Source: DASYKS01 sp035995205 | GTDB taxonomy: Bacteria > Acidobacteriota > Thermoanaerobaculia > Multivoradales > UBA5704 | DNA: 64,000 nucleotides | Direction of reading: 5' to 3' | Assembly: GCA_035995205.1 (NCBI GenBank) | Contig: DASYKS010000099.1 | Coordinates: 79,860-143,859, forward strand | Part shown: positions 32,891 through 42,438 of the stretch, one piece after another | Layout: every line of letters begins with the position of its first letter | How positions within the stretch are numbered: the first letter of the stretch is position 1 | Position numbers and translations under genes: made by a program | Notes under the pieces: generated by a model | What the model saw: the letters and a program-made list of their open reading frames with translations, nothing else | Database searches by the model: none | Told to the model about the DNA's origin: nothing

Positions 32891-35098
32891 ATGGCACCCT
32901 TCCTGGAACCGCGCGCCGCGCTGACACGATTGACCCGCCTGGTGCAGCGCCGGCCCGAGCACTTCGGATGGCTGGTGGATATGTTGCGAGGGCGCCTCAA
33001 TGAGCTCGCTGAAGCGGCGATCGATGTCGCGGTGGAGACAGGAGACCCCTTGGGCGAGGCCCTGATCGAGACGGCCCGCAGTGCCAGGCTTCTTCTCGTC
33101 GTGCGCCTGCTCGACCGCTGTGAAATGGAGACGGCGGTGCATTCGGTTCCGCTCCGCGAGCTGGTTTTGGCTCTGACGCAGCGATATCTCGAGTCGCTCT
33201 TAATGCACGAGGAGAGGGATGAAGCCTTTGATGCCGAGATCGCGCGGGTGACGCTCAACTACGCCCTTCGGCTGCGAGGCTTGGGGCGTCGCGACGAAGC
33301 TCTCGGAGTGATGCGGAGTGCCGCTGCGCTTTGGGCTCGGCTTGCTGGCGAGTTGCCAGATGCCTACCGCGGAAATCATGCCACCTGTCGTGCGAATTTG
33401 GCCCTGCTCCTTTTTGAGCGCGGTCGAATCGAAGAGGCGATGCGAGCAGGCAGGGAGGCAGTAGAGCTTCATCGGGGGCTCGCGAGTACTCAACCGGAGT
33501 CCTTCCAGCCGCAACTTGCGACCAGCCTGGCCAACTTGGGAGCGCTGTTGGGAGCAGTGGGGCTTCACCAAGACGCTCTTGAGGCGACTCTGGAAGCCGT
33601 CGAGACCTGGCGGGTATTGGCTCCTCGCAGTACTCCGATGCTCGCCGAGCTGGCAGCGAGCCTCGACATCCTCGGCAATCGGTGCCGCGAGGTGGGGCAG
33701 TTCGTGGAGGCACAGAAGGCGCTCGTCGAAGCGGTGGAGATTCGACAACGATTGGTGGAGGCACAGGCTTCCACCTTCGAGCCGCGCCTCGCCCAAAGTC
33801 TCGAGAACCTGGGATCACCTCTCGTTCGCATGGGGCTCTGGGAGGAGGGAATTGCGAAGTTGCGCGAGGCGATCGCGTTCTGGCAGTCGCTCGCCGGGAG
33901 GCGCGAAGCCTTCCTACCGGACCTCGGAAGGAGCCTCAATACGCTTGGGTCCAGTCTTACACACCTTCGGCAGTTCGACGAGGCGCTCACTACGAGTCGG
34001 CAGGCGGTCGAAATCAGCCGCGACTTGGTCGAGCGGGATACTTCCATCTTCCTCCCCGATCTCGCTCGGAGCCTTCACAACCTGGCCACGGTGCTCCGGG
34101 AGGTAGGGAACCGCGAGGAAGCGGCGACGGCGAGCCGGGAGGCTGTGGATATTTGGCGGGGGCTCGTGGCCGATCGACCAGAGACTTATCTTCCTGACCT
34201 GGCCGGTGGGCTCGATCAGTTGGGTGCCTGCATGGGATTGGCAGGCGATTCGCGTGCCTCCAAAGACGCCGCAGACGAAGCGATCGGCATCTACCGAGAA
34301 CTTGCCTTGAACCGTCCGGCGGTCTTCCTCCATGATCTCGCCCGTGCCCTTCACAACCGCGGCGATCACCTTTGCGGAGAGGATCGATGGGACGAGGCGC
34401 TGTCTGCCCTCGAGGAGGCGGTCTGGATCTGGCGTCGGCTATTCGCTTCGAGCGAAATTGCCACGGCGCCTTACCTCGCCGAAGCTCTCAACACCCTAGG
34501 TTTCCTCTTTGGTGCAATGGAGCAACCCGAGGAGGCCGTGCGAGTTTGTCGGGAGTCTGTCGCCCTATGTCGTCGGCTCGCCGAGAGTCGCCCTGAAGCA
34601 TTCCTTCCCGGGCTTGCGCGAGCTTTGGGGGCCTCTTCGGGATCGCTCTCGACTGCCGGTTTGGTCGAGGAGGGCATGGCAGCCGGTGAAGAGGCCGTCG
34701 GAATTTGGCGAGAGCTCGCGGCGCAACAACCTCTGAGGTTTCTTCCGGACCTCGCCTGGGGCTTGGACAAGCTGGGAATTCGTTTCGCAGAACGTGGGAG
34801 CCATGGCCGAGCCTTGGCGTTGGAGAGCGAAGCGGCTGCCTTGCTTCGTGATCTCGCCGGACGGGAACCCAAGGCATTCCGGCCAGGACTGGCGATGACC
34901 CTGCACAATTTGAGCTCCACGTTCAGCGCTCTCGACCGGCCGGATGAGGCGTTGGAGGCGGCCGAAGAGGCGCTGAGGATCCTCCTTCCTTTCGTCCGTG
35001 AGCATCCGCTCGGTTTTGCTCACAAGGTGTCGTTGGTAGTTGGTCGCTATCGTGCAGCCGCCGAGGCCGCCACCAAAGCAAATTCCTCGTCTTCCTGA
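32891..35098 (+). CDS. TPR protein, paralogue 2
   Basis: A 735-residue protein with the same N-terminal domain as its neighbours (LTRLTRLVQRRPEHFGWLVD, AIDVAVETGDPLGEAL, HSVPLRELVLALTQRYLE) and about fourteen degenerate 42-residue TPR units (for example LRQFDEALTTSRQAVEISRDLVERDTSIFLPDLARSLHNL). It starts 19 bp after paralogue 1 and its 3' end overlaps that of the oppositely oriented paralogue 3 by 52 bp. Codon usage is somewhat less GC-rich than the core genes. Confidence 0.78.
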   Translation: MAPFLEPRAALTRLTRLVQRRPEHFGWLVDMLRGRLNELAEAAIDVAVETGDPLGEALIETARSARLLLVVRLLDRCEMETAVHSVPLRELVLALTQRYLESLLMHEERDEAFDAEIARVTLNYALRLRGLGRRDEALGVMRSAAALWARLAGELPDAYRGNHATCRANLALLLFERGRIEEAMRAGREAVELHRGLASTQPESFQPQLATSLANLGALLGAVGLHQDALEATLEAVETWRVLAPRSTPMLAELAASLDILGNRCREVGQFVEAQKALVEAVEIRQRLVEAQASTFEPRLAQSLENLGSPLVRMGLWEEGIAKLREAIAFWQSLAGRREAFLPDLGRSLNTLGSSLTHLRQFDEALTTSRQAVEISRDLVERDTSIFLPDLARSLHNLATVLREVGNREEAATASREAVDIWRGLVADRPETYLPDLAGGLDQLGACMGLAGDSRASKDAADEAIGIYRELALNRPAVFLHDLARALHNRGDHLCGEDRWDEALSALEEAVWIWRRLFASSEIATAPYLAEALNTLGFLFGAMEQPEEAVRVCRESVALCRRLAESRPEAFLPGLARALGASSGSLSTAGLVEEGMAAGEEAVGIWRELAAQQPLRFLPDLAWGLDKLGIRFAERGSHGRALALESEAAALLRDLAGREPKAFRPGLAMTLHNLSSTFSALDRPDEALEAAEEALRILLPFVREHPLGFAHKVSLVVGRYRAAAEAATKANSSSS

Positions 35099-38000
35099 TG
35101 GCCCGCGGCGCGGGCGCAATTTCGGAGCACGTCGGCCGCCGCGGCGAGGTACTTGCCGATCGACTCCGGAGCATCGGCGAAAAGCTGGAGGAGGATCTCG
35201 ACGGCTTCGCGGCCAAGTGGGCGGCCCTCTTCAGGCCGGCCGAGATCGGTGAGATCGCCGGCCAGAGCAGCCAGGCTGACCGCGTACAGACGCTGATAGG
35301 GATCAGGCCGGACTTCGGCCAGCCCGCGGTGAACCTCCACCGCTTCCTGAGTCACCGCCAAAGCCTCGTCTTTACGGTGGAGGGCGTAGAGCAGGTTCTT
35401 CAGCTGGTCCAGCGCCTGAGCCAGTCGGAGTTGGGGCTCGAGGTTGCCTCCTTCGAGCGACCGAAAGAGATCGACGCTTTCGCGGAGCGTTTCGACTGCC
35501 TCGTCGAAACGGCCCCCGGACCGAAGGCGGCTCCCCAGAACCTTGAGGCTTGAAGCGAGACCCGGCGCGTGAGCATTTCCCCACGTTTCGACCAGGTGAC
35601 GCCGGAGCGACACTGCTTCCCGGATCGTTTCCAAGGATTCGTCCGGTCGGCCGAAAACGTCGAGATCGCAGGCCAGGTTGTGCAACTGGCGCGCGAGGTC
35701 GGCGGGGGCTACTTCGGGCCTTGCTGCAGCAAGTCGGCGAGTGAGGGAGACGGCCTCGCGGGCGGAAGCGAGCGCTTCGTCGTGGCGGCCCAGTTGGCCC
35801 AGGGCTGCTCCCAGATTGTTGAGCCCCGCAGAAAGCTCCGCGGCGAGGCCCCCGGGCTGCTCGGCCTCCAAGCTTCGGAAGAGATCCACCGCCTCTTGCG
35901 CATTCGAAAGCGCATCCTCCGCCTCGCCAAGGCTCGAAAGGTCGGAGGACAGGTTGCTCAGGCTTCGGGCCAGGGCCAGGCGGATCTCTTGAGAACCGGC
36001 CAGGGCCAGCGAGCGGAAGATTTCGATCGCTTCGTCGGCGGCCGGTATCGCCTCTTCGAGTCGATCCGCATCGCTGAGCCGCCTCGCCAGAAGCTCCAGA
36101 TGGTCAGCGAGCGCAGGTAGGTAGATGTCCGGCTCCGCCGCTGCAAGCATGCGGTGATGCAAGACGGCCTGCTCCGCGGTTGCCAAGGCTTCATCGAAAT
36201 GGCCCAGCTCCCAGAGGAGGCGAGCCAGAGATCCCTCGGTTCGGGCGAGGTCCGGCAAAAACCTTTCCGAAAATGCCGCCGTCTGCGCGGCACAGATCGC
36301 CAGCACCTGGCGGAGAGGCGCGAGGGCTTCCGCCGCGCGATCCGCCGCCATGAGATCTTGGCCTAGATTGAACAGGCAGGTGGCCAGCTCGGGCAGGAAC
36401 GCTTGAGAGTTTGCGGCGGCGAGCTTTCGGAAGAGGGCTGTTGCTTCCTCGATCGCGGCGAGAGCCTTCTCCTTTTCCTCAAGGTCGCTCAAGAGCGCAC
36501 TCGAATTGTTCAGGCAGCGCGCCAGCTCGGGCAGAAAACTCGCCGGACGTTCCTCCGCGAGCTTTCTGTAGTAGGCCAACGCTTCGTCGAGCACCGGCAG
36601 GGCTTCGTGCGACCGGCCGGCATCCCGGAGCCGGAGCGCCAGAGTATTCAAGCTCATCGCGAGGTCCGGAAGATAGACCTCCGGCCGTTCTGCCGACAAT
36701 CGGCGCTCGAGATCGACGGCTTCCCGACTCGCCTCCAGAGCGCTCTCGAATTGCCCCAGATCGGCCACCATCGCGCTCAGGTTGTTGAGCGTGATGGCCA
36801 GGCTCGCCAGGTGGGCGTCCGGCGACGAGGCAGCGAGCGTTCGATGGTGCTCGGACGCTTCCGTGATGGCGGCGAGAGCCTCCTTGGAGCGCCCCAGGCC
36901 GCTGAGCGTCGCAGCCCAAGTCTGGAGGCACATCGCCAGTTCCGCCAGGTAGGTTTCCGGTTGGGCCGCCGCCAGCTCCCGCACGATCTCCACCGCCTCC
37001 CGGGCTGCCCGTTCCGCTTCGTCCCGGTGGCCTTGGTTGCCGAGGAGCAGGCCCAGGTTGTTGAGGCTCGAAGCGAGCTCCGGCAAAAAAGTTTCACGAC
37101 GACGGGCGGCAAGGCTCCGGCGTATCGCAACGGCTTCGAGGGTGGCGGCGAGCGCCTCGTCGTTCCGTCCCTCTTTGCTGAGAAGGGCTCCGAAGCCGAG
37201 AAGGCTTTTGGGCAGATCCGGCAGAAAGGAGTCGGGGCGATCCGCAGCGAGCTCACGGCGAAGCTCCACCGCTTCCCGGGCCACTTCCAAGGCTTCTTGC
37301 GATCGACCCAGAGAATCGAGATCCCGGCTGAGGGCACTCAAGGCGGTGGCAAGCTCGGGTAGATCGGCTCCGCCTGCCTGCATCCGCAGCGCGCGATAGA
37401 GGAGGAGCGCTTCGGTGCTCGCCACAAGCGCTTCCTCCGGCCTTCCGAGGTCGAAGAGGTCGCCGCCGAGATTGAGCAATGCCCTCGCGAGGTCGAGCGA
37501 GTACGCATCCGGTTTCTCGGCCGCCAGTCGGCGGCGGATCTCGACCGCCTCGGTAGTCGCCGCCCGCGCCTCCTCGGCGCGGGCCAGGTCTCCGAAAGTG
37601 CTCCCCAGGTTCAACAGGTTGGTCGACAAGCTCGGGAGAAAGGCTTCAGGGCGAACGACGGCCAGCTCACGCAGGATCGAGACGGCTTCTCGGTGGGCTG
37701 CCAGCGCCTCTTCCTGCCGTCCGAGCTCGGACAGCCGGTAACCCAGGTTGTTCAGGAGAGACGCCCGAAAACTCGCTTTCTCGCCATCCGGATCGACTCC
37801 CTCGGCGCGAGCGTCTTCGAGACAGCGCCGCGTCGCCTCGAGCGCGACTTCGCGCAGGGGAAGAGAGCGGAGGTAATGCCCGTCTTCGCACTTCACGAAG
37901 AGGCTCCGAGCCAAGTCGATCGAAGCAACATCTCGGATCTTCTGCGCCAGGATCTGACCGATCGGATCGCCGGTTTCGACGGCGACATCCAAAGCCACGA

Positions 38001-38118
38001 ACGCGAGAGCGTCCAATCTCTGCTCCAGGCCTTGGCCGAGCCACCGGCGGGCGCTCTCCTGCCGTTGGGCCAAGCGCGTCATGCAGGTGAGGGCGGTGCG
38101 GGGAGATTCGGGAGGCAT
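35047..38118 (-). CDS. TPR protein, paralogue 3 (inverted)
   Basis: A 1023-residue protein, the longest of the family. It carries the shared N-terminal domain (LTCMTRLAQRQESARRWLGQ, ALDVAVETGDPIGQILAQ, RSLPLREVALEATRRCLE) followed by about twenty 42-residue TPR units with strong internal similarity (LGRxxEALAAxxEAVxxRRxLAAxxPxxFLPDLAxSLxNLG). It is the only member on the minus strand and overlaps paralogue 2 tail-to-tail by 52 bp, consistent with an inversion in the array. Repeat number differs widely between paralogues, as expected if units expand and contract. Confidence 0.8.
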   Translation of the reverse strand: MPPESPRTALTCMTRLAQRQESARRWLGQGLEQRLDALAFVALDVAVETGDPIGQILAQKIRDVASIDLARSLFVKCEDGHYLRSLPLREVALEATRRCLEDARAEGVDPDGEKASFRASLLNNLGYRLSELGRQEEALAAHREAVSILRELAVVRPEAFLPSLSTNLLNLGSTFGDLARAEEARAATTEAVEIRRRLAAEKPDAYSLDLARALLNLGGDLFDLGRPEEALVASTEALLLYRALRMQAGGADLPELATALSALSRDLDSLGRSQEALEVAREAVELRRELAADRPDSFLPDLPKSLLGFGALLSKEGRNDEALAATLEAVAIRRSLAARRRETFLPELASSLNNLGLLLGNQGHRDEAERAAREAVEIVRELAAAQPETYLAELAMCLQTWAATLSGLGRSKEALAAITEASEHHRTLAASSPDAHLASLAITLNNLSAMVADLGQFESALEASREAVDLERRLSAERPEVYLPDLAMSLNTLALRLRDAGRSHEALPVLDEALAYYRKLAEERPASFLPELARCLNNSSALLSDLEEKEKALAAIEEATALFRKLAAANSQAFLPELATCLFNLGQDLMAADRAAEALAPLRQVLAICAAQTAAFSERFLPDLARTEGSLARLLWELGHFDEALATAEQAVLHHRMLAAAEPDIYLPALADHLELLARRLSDADRLEEAIPAADEAIEIFRSLALAGSQEIRLALARSLSNLSSDLSSLGEAEDALSNAQEAVDLFRSLEAEQPGGLAAELSAGLNNLGAALGQLGRHDEALASAREAVSLTRRLAAARPEVAPADLARQLHNLACDLDVFGRPDESLETIREAVSLRRHLVETWGNAHAPGLASSLKVLGSRLRSGGRFDEAVETLRESVDLFRSLEGGNLEPQLRLAQALDQLKNLLYALHRKDEALAVTQEAVEVHRGLAEVRPDPYQRLYAVSLAALAGDLTDLGRPEEGRPLGREAVEILLQLFADAPESIGKYLAAAADVLRNCARAAGHQEDEEFALVAASAAAR

Positions 38119-38147
38119 GGCTCTCTGGCTGATAAGTTACCTGAAAT

Positions 38148-38177
38148 CCCTCGCCGAACGAGGGGAGCTTGAGCTCC
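38148..38177. promoter_or_regulatory. Adjacent hairpins between divergent TPR genes
   Basis: CCCTCG (38148-38153) pairs with CGAGGG (38159-38164) around CCGAA, and GGAGC (38164-38168) pairs with GCTCC (38173-38177) around TTGA. They lie in the 66 bp between the divergent starts of paralogues 3 and 4, just before the ATG at 38185. They could influence translation of paralogue 4 or act as protein-binding sites. No clear Shine-Dalgarno sequence is seen for paralogue 4. Confidence 0.35.
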
Positions 38178-38184
38178 TTTAATC

Positions 38185-40131
38185 ATGGCCCCTGTTTTCG
38201 ACAACCCACACGCTACGCTCACTCTGCTGACGCGACTGGCGCGCCGGCAGCCTGAAGCCCGGAAGTGGCTCGGCGGTGCGCTACTCCAGAACCTGGAGAG
38301 CCTTGCCGAGATCGCCTTGGATGTGGCTGTCGAGACCGGAGACCCGATCGGGCAGGTTTTGGCGGAGAGGATTGGCCAGGGGGTGCCTCAGAGCCTTGCG
38401 GAAATCGTGATGGATCGGTGTGACAGCGAGATGATGACGCAGTCTGTGGCGCTCAGAGAAGTTGCGTTCCAGGCCACGAAGATCTCCATCGATCACCATT
38501 GTACGCAGGGTCTGCGCCCCGGCGAGGCCGAACGCAGGCGATTCGCAGGCATGCTCAGCAACCTGGCTTCTCGGTACAGCTCCCTTGGCCGTCACGAAGA
38601 GGCGATCGCCGCAGGCGAAGAGGCTGTCGATCACTTCCGGAGGCTCGCGAAGGGTTTTCCGAGCTCCCACTTCTCCGGCGTTGTCGCGGCTCTCAATACC
38701 CTGGCGCTGGCGCTCAATGCGGTCGGACGCCATCAAGAGGCTCTGGAAGCTGCCCTCGAAGCGAGCGACACTTCGCGCAAACTGGCCGCTTGCCACGCGG
38801 CGAGATTCCTGCGTGAAACCCTGGTGAGCTTGAACAACGTCGGCAAGATCCGAGAGGAGCTCGGGCAGCCCGAGGAAGCCATCGCCGCCTATCGGGAAGC
38901 TATCGACCTCTGCCGGCCGCAGGCCAAAGTTGCTCCTGGGAGATTCCTCGGCATGCTCGCGCTGTACCTCTCGAATCTGGCGAAGAGTCTCAGCGCCATC
39001 GGCCGAGGATCGGAAGGCCTTCCAGCCATCGGCGAGGCGGTCGATCACTATCGGCAGCTGGCGGCGGCTAGGCCTGATTCTTTCGAACCGGGTTTGGCCA
39101 TTGGTCTAACCAATCTGAGTGCCCATCTCGTCGAGAAGGGACGCCGGGGCGAGGCTTTGGAGGCTGCGCAAGAGGGAACAAATCTCTTTCGCCAACTGGC
39201 TTCTCGTCGGCCCGATTCCTTTCTTCCTCAACTCGCCACGAGCCTGCTGAATCTGGGCATGATCCAGAGTTCCTTGGGTCGATGGGAGCAAGCCTGCATT
39301 TCTGCAAACGGGGCCGTCAATCTCTACAAGAATTGGGCGACTCTCTTTCCCGAAGCTGCCCCCGAAGACTTGGCGGTAGGACTGCTCAATCTCGGAGAGG
39401 ATCTGAGTCGTCTCAGCCGTAACGAAGAGGCTCTCGAGGTGACCCGAGAGGCGGTGACCCTTCTGCGCAAACTGTTCGCGACCCGCCCTAAAGTCGCCCG
39501 TCCGGACCTTGGCCTCGGTCTCAGCAATCTCGGGGTCATGTTCGACCGGGTGGGACGCCACGAAGAAGCGTTGGCTGCATCCGAGGAAGCGGTCGCTCTG
39601 CATCGCGAGCTCGCCGCCCTTTACCCGCAACGCTACACGGCGGATCTGGCCCGCAGTCTGACGAACTTCGCTGCTCAGATCAGCGAGGCCGGGTGGCGCA
39701 GAGAAGCGCTTGTTCTTTGCCGTGAGGCCGTGGACCTTCACCGAAGTCTGGCGGCGGCTAATCCTGAAGTTCTACCCGAGTTTGCCCTGAGCCTCAACAA
39801 CCTCGGTGGAGGGTTGGGAGAACTTCGGCAGCATGCGGAAGCGTTCACGATCTTCTCCGAAGCTGTGGAGATCGAACGCCGGCTGGCGGATCTCTATCCG
39901 CAGGCCTTCCTCCCGGATCTGGCTCGAAGCCTCCACAACCTGGGCCTGCTCCTTTTCCAGATGGAGCGCTACCCTGAGGCCGCCGACAGGCTCAGCGAGG
40001 CGGTCACTATCCGCCGAGACCTCTGTGCCGAACATCCCGAGGCCAATACCAGTGCGCTCGCGGAGAGCCGCCAACTCCTCAGCGCCGCTGTACGAAAGGC
40101 GGAGTTGCACGAGGAGGGTCCAGCGTCCTGA
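38185..40131 (+). CDS. TPR protein, paralogue 4
   Basis: A 648-residue protein with the shared N-terminal domain (LTLLTRLARRQPEARKWLGG, ALDVAVETGDPIGQVLAE, QSVALREVAFQATKISID) and about twelve 42-residue TPR units (such as LGRHEEAIAAGEEAVDHFRRLAKGFP and VGRHEEALAASEEAVALHRELAALYPQRYTADLARSLTNF). It is transcribed away from paralogue 3. With the CHAT-STAND gene it forms the right edge of this accessory locus; the next genes are housekeeping. Confidence 0.78.
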   Translation: MAPVFDNPHATLTLLTRLARRQPEARKWLGGALLQNLESLAEIALDVAVETGDPIGQVLAERIGQGVPQSLAEIVMDRCDSEMMTQSVALREVAFQATKISIDHHCTQGLRPGEAERRRFAGMLSNLASRYSSLGRHEEAIAAGEEAVDHFRRLAKGFPSSHFSGVVAALNTLALALNAVGRHQEALEAALEASDTSRKLAACHAARFLRETLVSLNNVGKIREELGQPEEAIAAYREAIDLCRPQAKVAPGRFLGMLALYLSNLAKSLSAIGRGSEGLPAIGEAVDHYRQLAAARPDSFEPGLAIGLTNLSAHLVEKGRRGEALEAAQEGTNLFRQLASRRPDSFLPQLATSLLNLGMIQSSLGRWEQACISANGAVNLYKNWATLFPEAAPEDLAVGLLNLGEDLSRLSRNEEALEVTREAVTLLRKLFATRPKVARPDLGLGLSNLGVMFDRVGRHEEALAASEEAVALHRELAALYPQRYTADLARSLTNFAAQISEAGWRREALVLCREAVDLHRSLAAANPEVLPEFALSLNNLGGGLGELRQHAEAFTIFSEAVEIERRLADLYPQAFLPDLARSLHNLGLLLFQMERYPEAADRLSEAVTIRRDLCAEHPEANTSALAESRQLLSAAVRKAELHEEGPAS

Positions 40132-40158
40132 AGACAGTATGGGGGCGAGACGTCTCCT

Positions 40159-41391
40159 CTACCCACGCCCGGCAAAACTCCCCAGCGCCGCCAGAACGCC
40201 ATCGATATCGGCCGGCGTATGGTCCGCCGAGACCTGGAATCGGATCGACTCGTCCCCCTTCGGAACCACCGGAAACTTCAAGCCGGTCGCAAGAATGCCG
40301 TTTGCCCGAAGATGGGCGACAAGCGCGGTGGTCTTCGCGGTGTCGCGGACCATCAGAGGGACGACGGGGTGCGTGCCGGGGATCGTCTCGTAGCCAAGAC
40401 GGAGGAGCCCTTGTTGGAAGCGCTCGGTCATCGCGCGCAGGTGCTTGAGGCGCTCGATGCCGGCGGGGCTGTCGAGCAGGTCGAGGGCGCGTTGGGCCGC
40501 CGCGCATTCGCCGACGGTGATCGGGTTCGAGTAGATGTAGGTGGGGGAGGTCTCGCGCAGGAAGTCGGTGAGGGTCTTGCTGCCGACGACGTAGCCGCCG
40601 TTCACTCCCAGCGCCTTGCCTAAGGTTGCGAGCAGGATGTCCGATTGCGGCGCTCCGGTAGCCTCCTCCGTGCCGCGTCCGGTGGCTCCGAAGGCTCCGA
40701 CGCCGTGCGAATCGTCGACCAGGACCACGACGTTTTCCGGGAAATGCTCGTCGTGGCGGCGGGCGATCTCCAGGATCTTGGGCAGGGGGGCGTTGGCGCC
40801 GCGCATGCTGAAGATGCCGTCGGTGACCAGGATGACCCGGCGGCAGGTGCCGGCAACCGAGGTGAGCTTGGCGTCCAGGTCTTCTAGGTCGAGATGGCGG
40901 TAGATCTTCTTGTCTTTGGGGCGCGCGAGCCGCATCGCGTTGATGATGCAGTTGTGGTTCAGCTCGTCGCTCACGACCACGGTTTCCGGAGTGATCAGCG
41001 GCACCAGGACCCCGATCATCGCGGTGTAGGCGCTGCTCCAGAGCATCGCGGACTCGCGGCCGTGAAAGGCGGCGAGGCGCGCCTCCAAGTCGGTATGCGC
41101 GGCGTAGGTACCGCTGATGAAACGGACCGCGCCGGGGCCGACGCCATAGTCGCGGCTCGCGTGCTCTTCCGCTTCGATCAGCTCGGAGCGCAGCGCCATC
41201 CCCAGATAGTTGTTCGAGTTCATTTTGAGGAACAGCCGGTCGCCTTCGCCCGCGAGGCGGTAGCGGGGGCCGAGATCGCCGGCGGCGGGGATGACGCCGA
41301 CGATCACCGATTCGGCACCCTTCTTGGTGCCGCGCTGCTCCAATAAGTCGAGCTCCGCGGCAAGCGCGGGGAGGAAGCGGTCAACGGGCAT
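40159..41391 (-). CDS. kbl: Glycine C-acetyltransferase (2-amino-3-ketobutyrate CoA ligase)
   Basis: A 410-residue PLP enzyme of the alpha-oxoamine synthase family: SGTYAAHTDLEARLAAFHGRESAMLWSSAYTAM, VVVSDELNHNCIINA, VLVDDSHGVGAFG (Asp and His of the PLP site) and the PLP lysine in LATLGKALGVNGGYV. It cleaves 2-amino-3-ketobutyrate to glycine and acetyl-CoA. The ATG at 41391 (after AGGAG) overlaps the end of the threonine dehydrogenase gene by 11 bp, the standard tdh-kbl threonine degradation pair, which separates it from biotin-type homologues. Confidence 0.9.
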   Translation of the reverse strand: MPVDRFLPALAAELDLLEQRGTKKGAESVIVGVIPAAGDLGPRYRLAGEGDRLFLKMNSNNYLGMALRSELIEAEEHASRDYGVGPGAVRFISGTYAAHTDLEARLAAFHGRESAMLWSSAYTAMIGVLVPLITPETVVVSDELNHNCIINAMRLARPKDKKIYRHLDLEDLDAKLTSVAGTCRRVILVTDGIFSMRGANAPLPKILEIARRHDEHFPENVVVLVDDSHGVGAFGATGRGTEEATGAPQSDILLATLGKALGVNGGYVVGSKTLTDFLRETSPTYIYSNPITVGECAAAQRALDLLDSPAGIERLKHLRAMTERFQQGLLRLGYETIPGTHPVVPLMVRDTAKTTALVAHLRANGILATGLKFPVVPKGDESIRFQVSADHTPADIDGVLAALGSFAGRG

Positions 41392-42361
41392 GTTCGTCGA
41401 TCTCCTGCTTGAGCTTGATTTCAAGGTTCACGAGCATTTCGCCGACCATCGCGGACAGATCGAACTGCGGCTGCCAACCCCATTCGCGGCGGGCGGCGCT
41501 GTCGTCGAGCGAGCGCGGCCAGCTGTCGGCGATCGCCTGGCGCACCGGGTCGATCCGGTAATCGAGCAGGAAGTCGGGGATGTGCTTGCGGATCTCGGTG
41601 GCCAGCTCTTCGGGCGTGAAGTTCATCGCCGTGACGTTGAACGCGTTGCGATGGACCAGCTGGCCGGCGTCGGCCTCCATCACGTCGATCGTCGCCTTCA
41701 CCGCGTCGGGCATGAACATCATGTCGAGACGGGTGTCGGGCTTCAAGAAGCAGGTGTAGTGCTTGTGCCGGATCGCCTCGTAAAAGATCTCGACCGCGTA
41801 ATCGGTAGTGCCGCCGCCCGGCGGCGCGCCGTGCGAGATGATGCCGGGGAAGCGCACGCCGCGGGCGTCGACGCTGAAGCGCTCGTGGTAATAGTCGCAG
41901 AGCAACTCGCCCGCGACCTTGGTGACGCCGTACATGGTGGTCGGCCGTTGCAGCGTGTCCTGCGGCGTCAGATCGCGCGGCGTGGTCGGACCGAACGCGC
42001 CGATCGAGCTGGGGAAGAACACCGCGCAGCGGTTCTGGCGCGCCACTTCGAGGACGCCGTAGAGGCTCCCCATGTTGACGTCCCAAGCGACCTGCGGCCG
42101 GCTTTCACCGGTGGCCGAGAGCAGCGCCACGAGATGGAAGATGGTGCCGATGTCGTAGCGCCGCACCATCTCCTGGATCTGGCGGGCGTTGGTGCAGTCG
42201 AGGAACTCGAACGGCCCCTCGGTGCGCAGCAGCTGCTCCCGGCTCATCATCCGGACGTCGGAGGCGACCACCTGATCGGGACCGTACAACCGGCGGAGGG
42301 CGGGCACCAGCTCGGAGCCGACCTGGCCGAGGGAGCCGGTGACGAGGATCTTGGTTTTCAA
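41381..42361 (-). CDS. tdh: L-threonine 3-dehydrogenase, SDR/epimerase type
   Basis: A 326-residue NAD-dependent short-chain dehydrogenase: GSLGQVGSEL nucleotide loop, PSSIGAFGP with the active-site serine, and YGVTKVAGE (Tyr-x3-Lys). The RFPGIISHGAPPGGGTTDYA segment is characteristic of bacterial SDR-type threonine dehydrogenases rather than the zinc-dependent type. It oxidises threonine to 2-amino-3-ketobutyrate for the kbl product. I start at TTG 42361 (MKTKILVTGS) with GGAG upstream; an in-frame TTG 39 bp earlier is possible. Confidence 0.88.
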   Translation of the reverse strand: MKTKILVTGSLGQVGSELVPALRRLYGPDQVVASDVRMMSREQLLRTEGPFEFLDCTNARQIQEMVRRYDIGTIFHLVALLSATGESRPQVAWDVNMGSLYGVLEVARQNRCAVFFPSSIGAFGPTTPRDLTPQDTLQRPTTMYGVTKVAGELLCDYYHERFSVDARGVRFPGIISHGAPPGGGTTDYAVEIFYEAIRHKHYTCFLKPDTRLDMMFMPDAVKATIDVMEADAGQLVHRNAFNVTAMNFTPEELATEIRKHIPDFLLDYRIDPVRQAIADSWPRSLDDSAARREWGWQPQFDLSAMVGEMLVNLEIKLKQEIDEHAR

Positions 42362-42438
42362 GGGCAGAGTGCTCCGTCCACCGGGTTCGCCGGGACTCAA
42401 GGGGCAGGCGTCAAGGTTTCGTCATTCGACGACGGATG

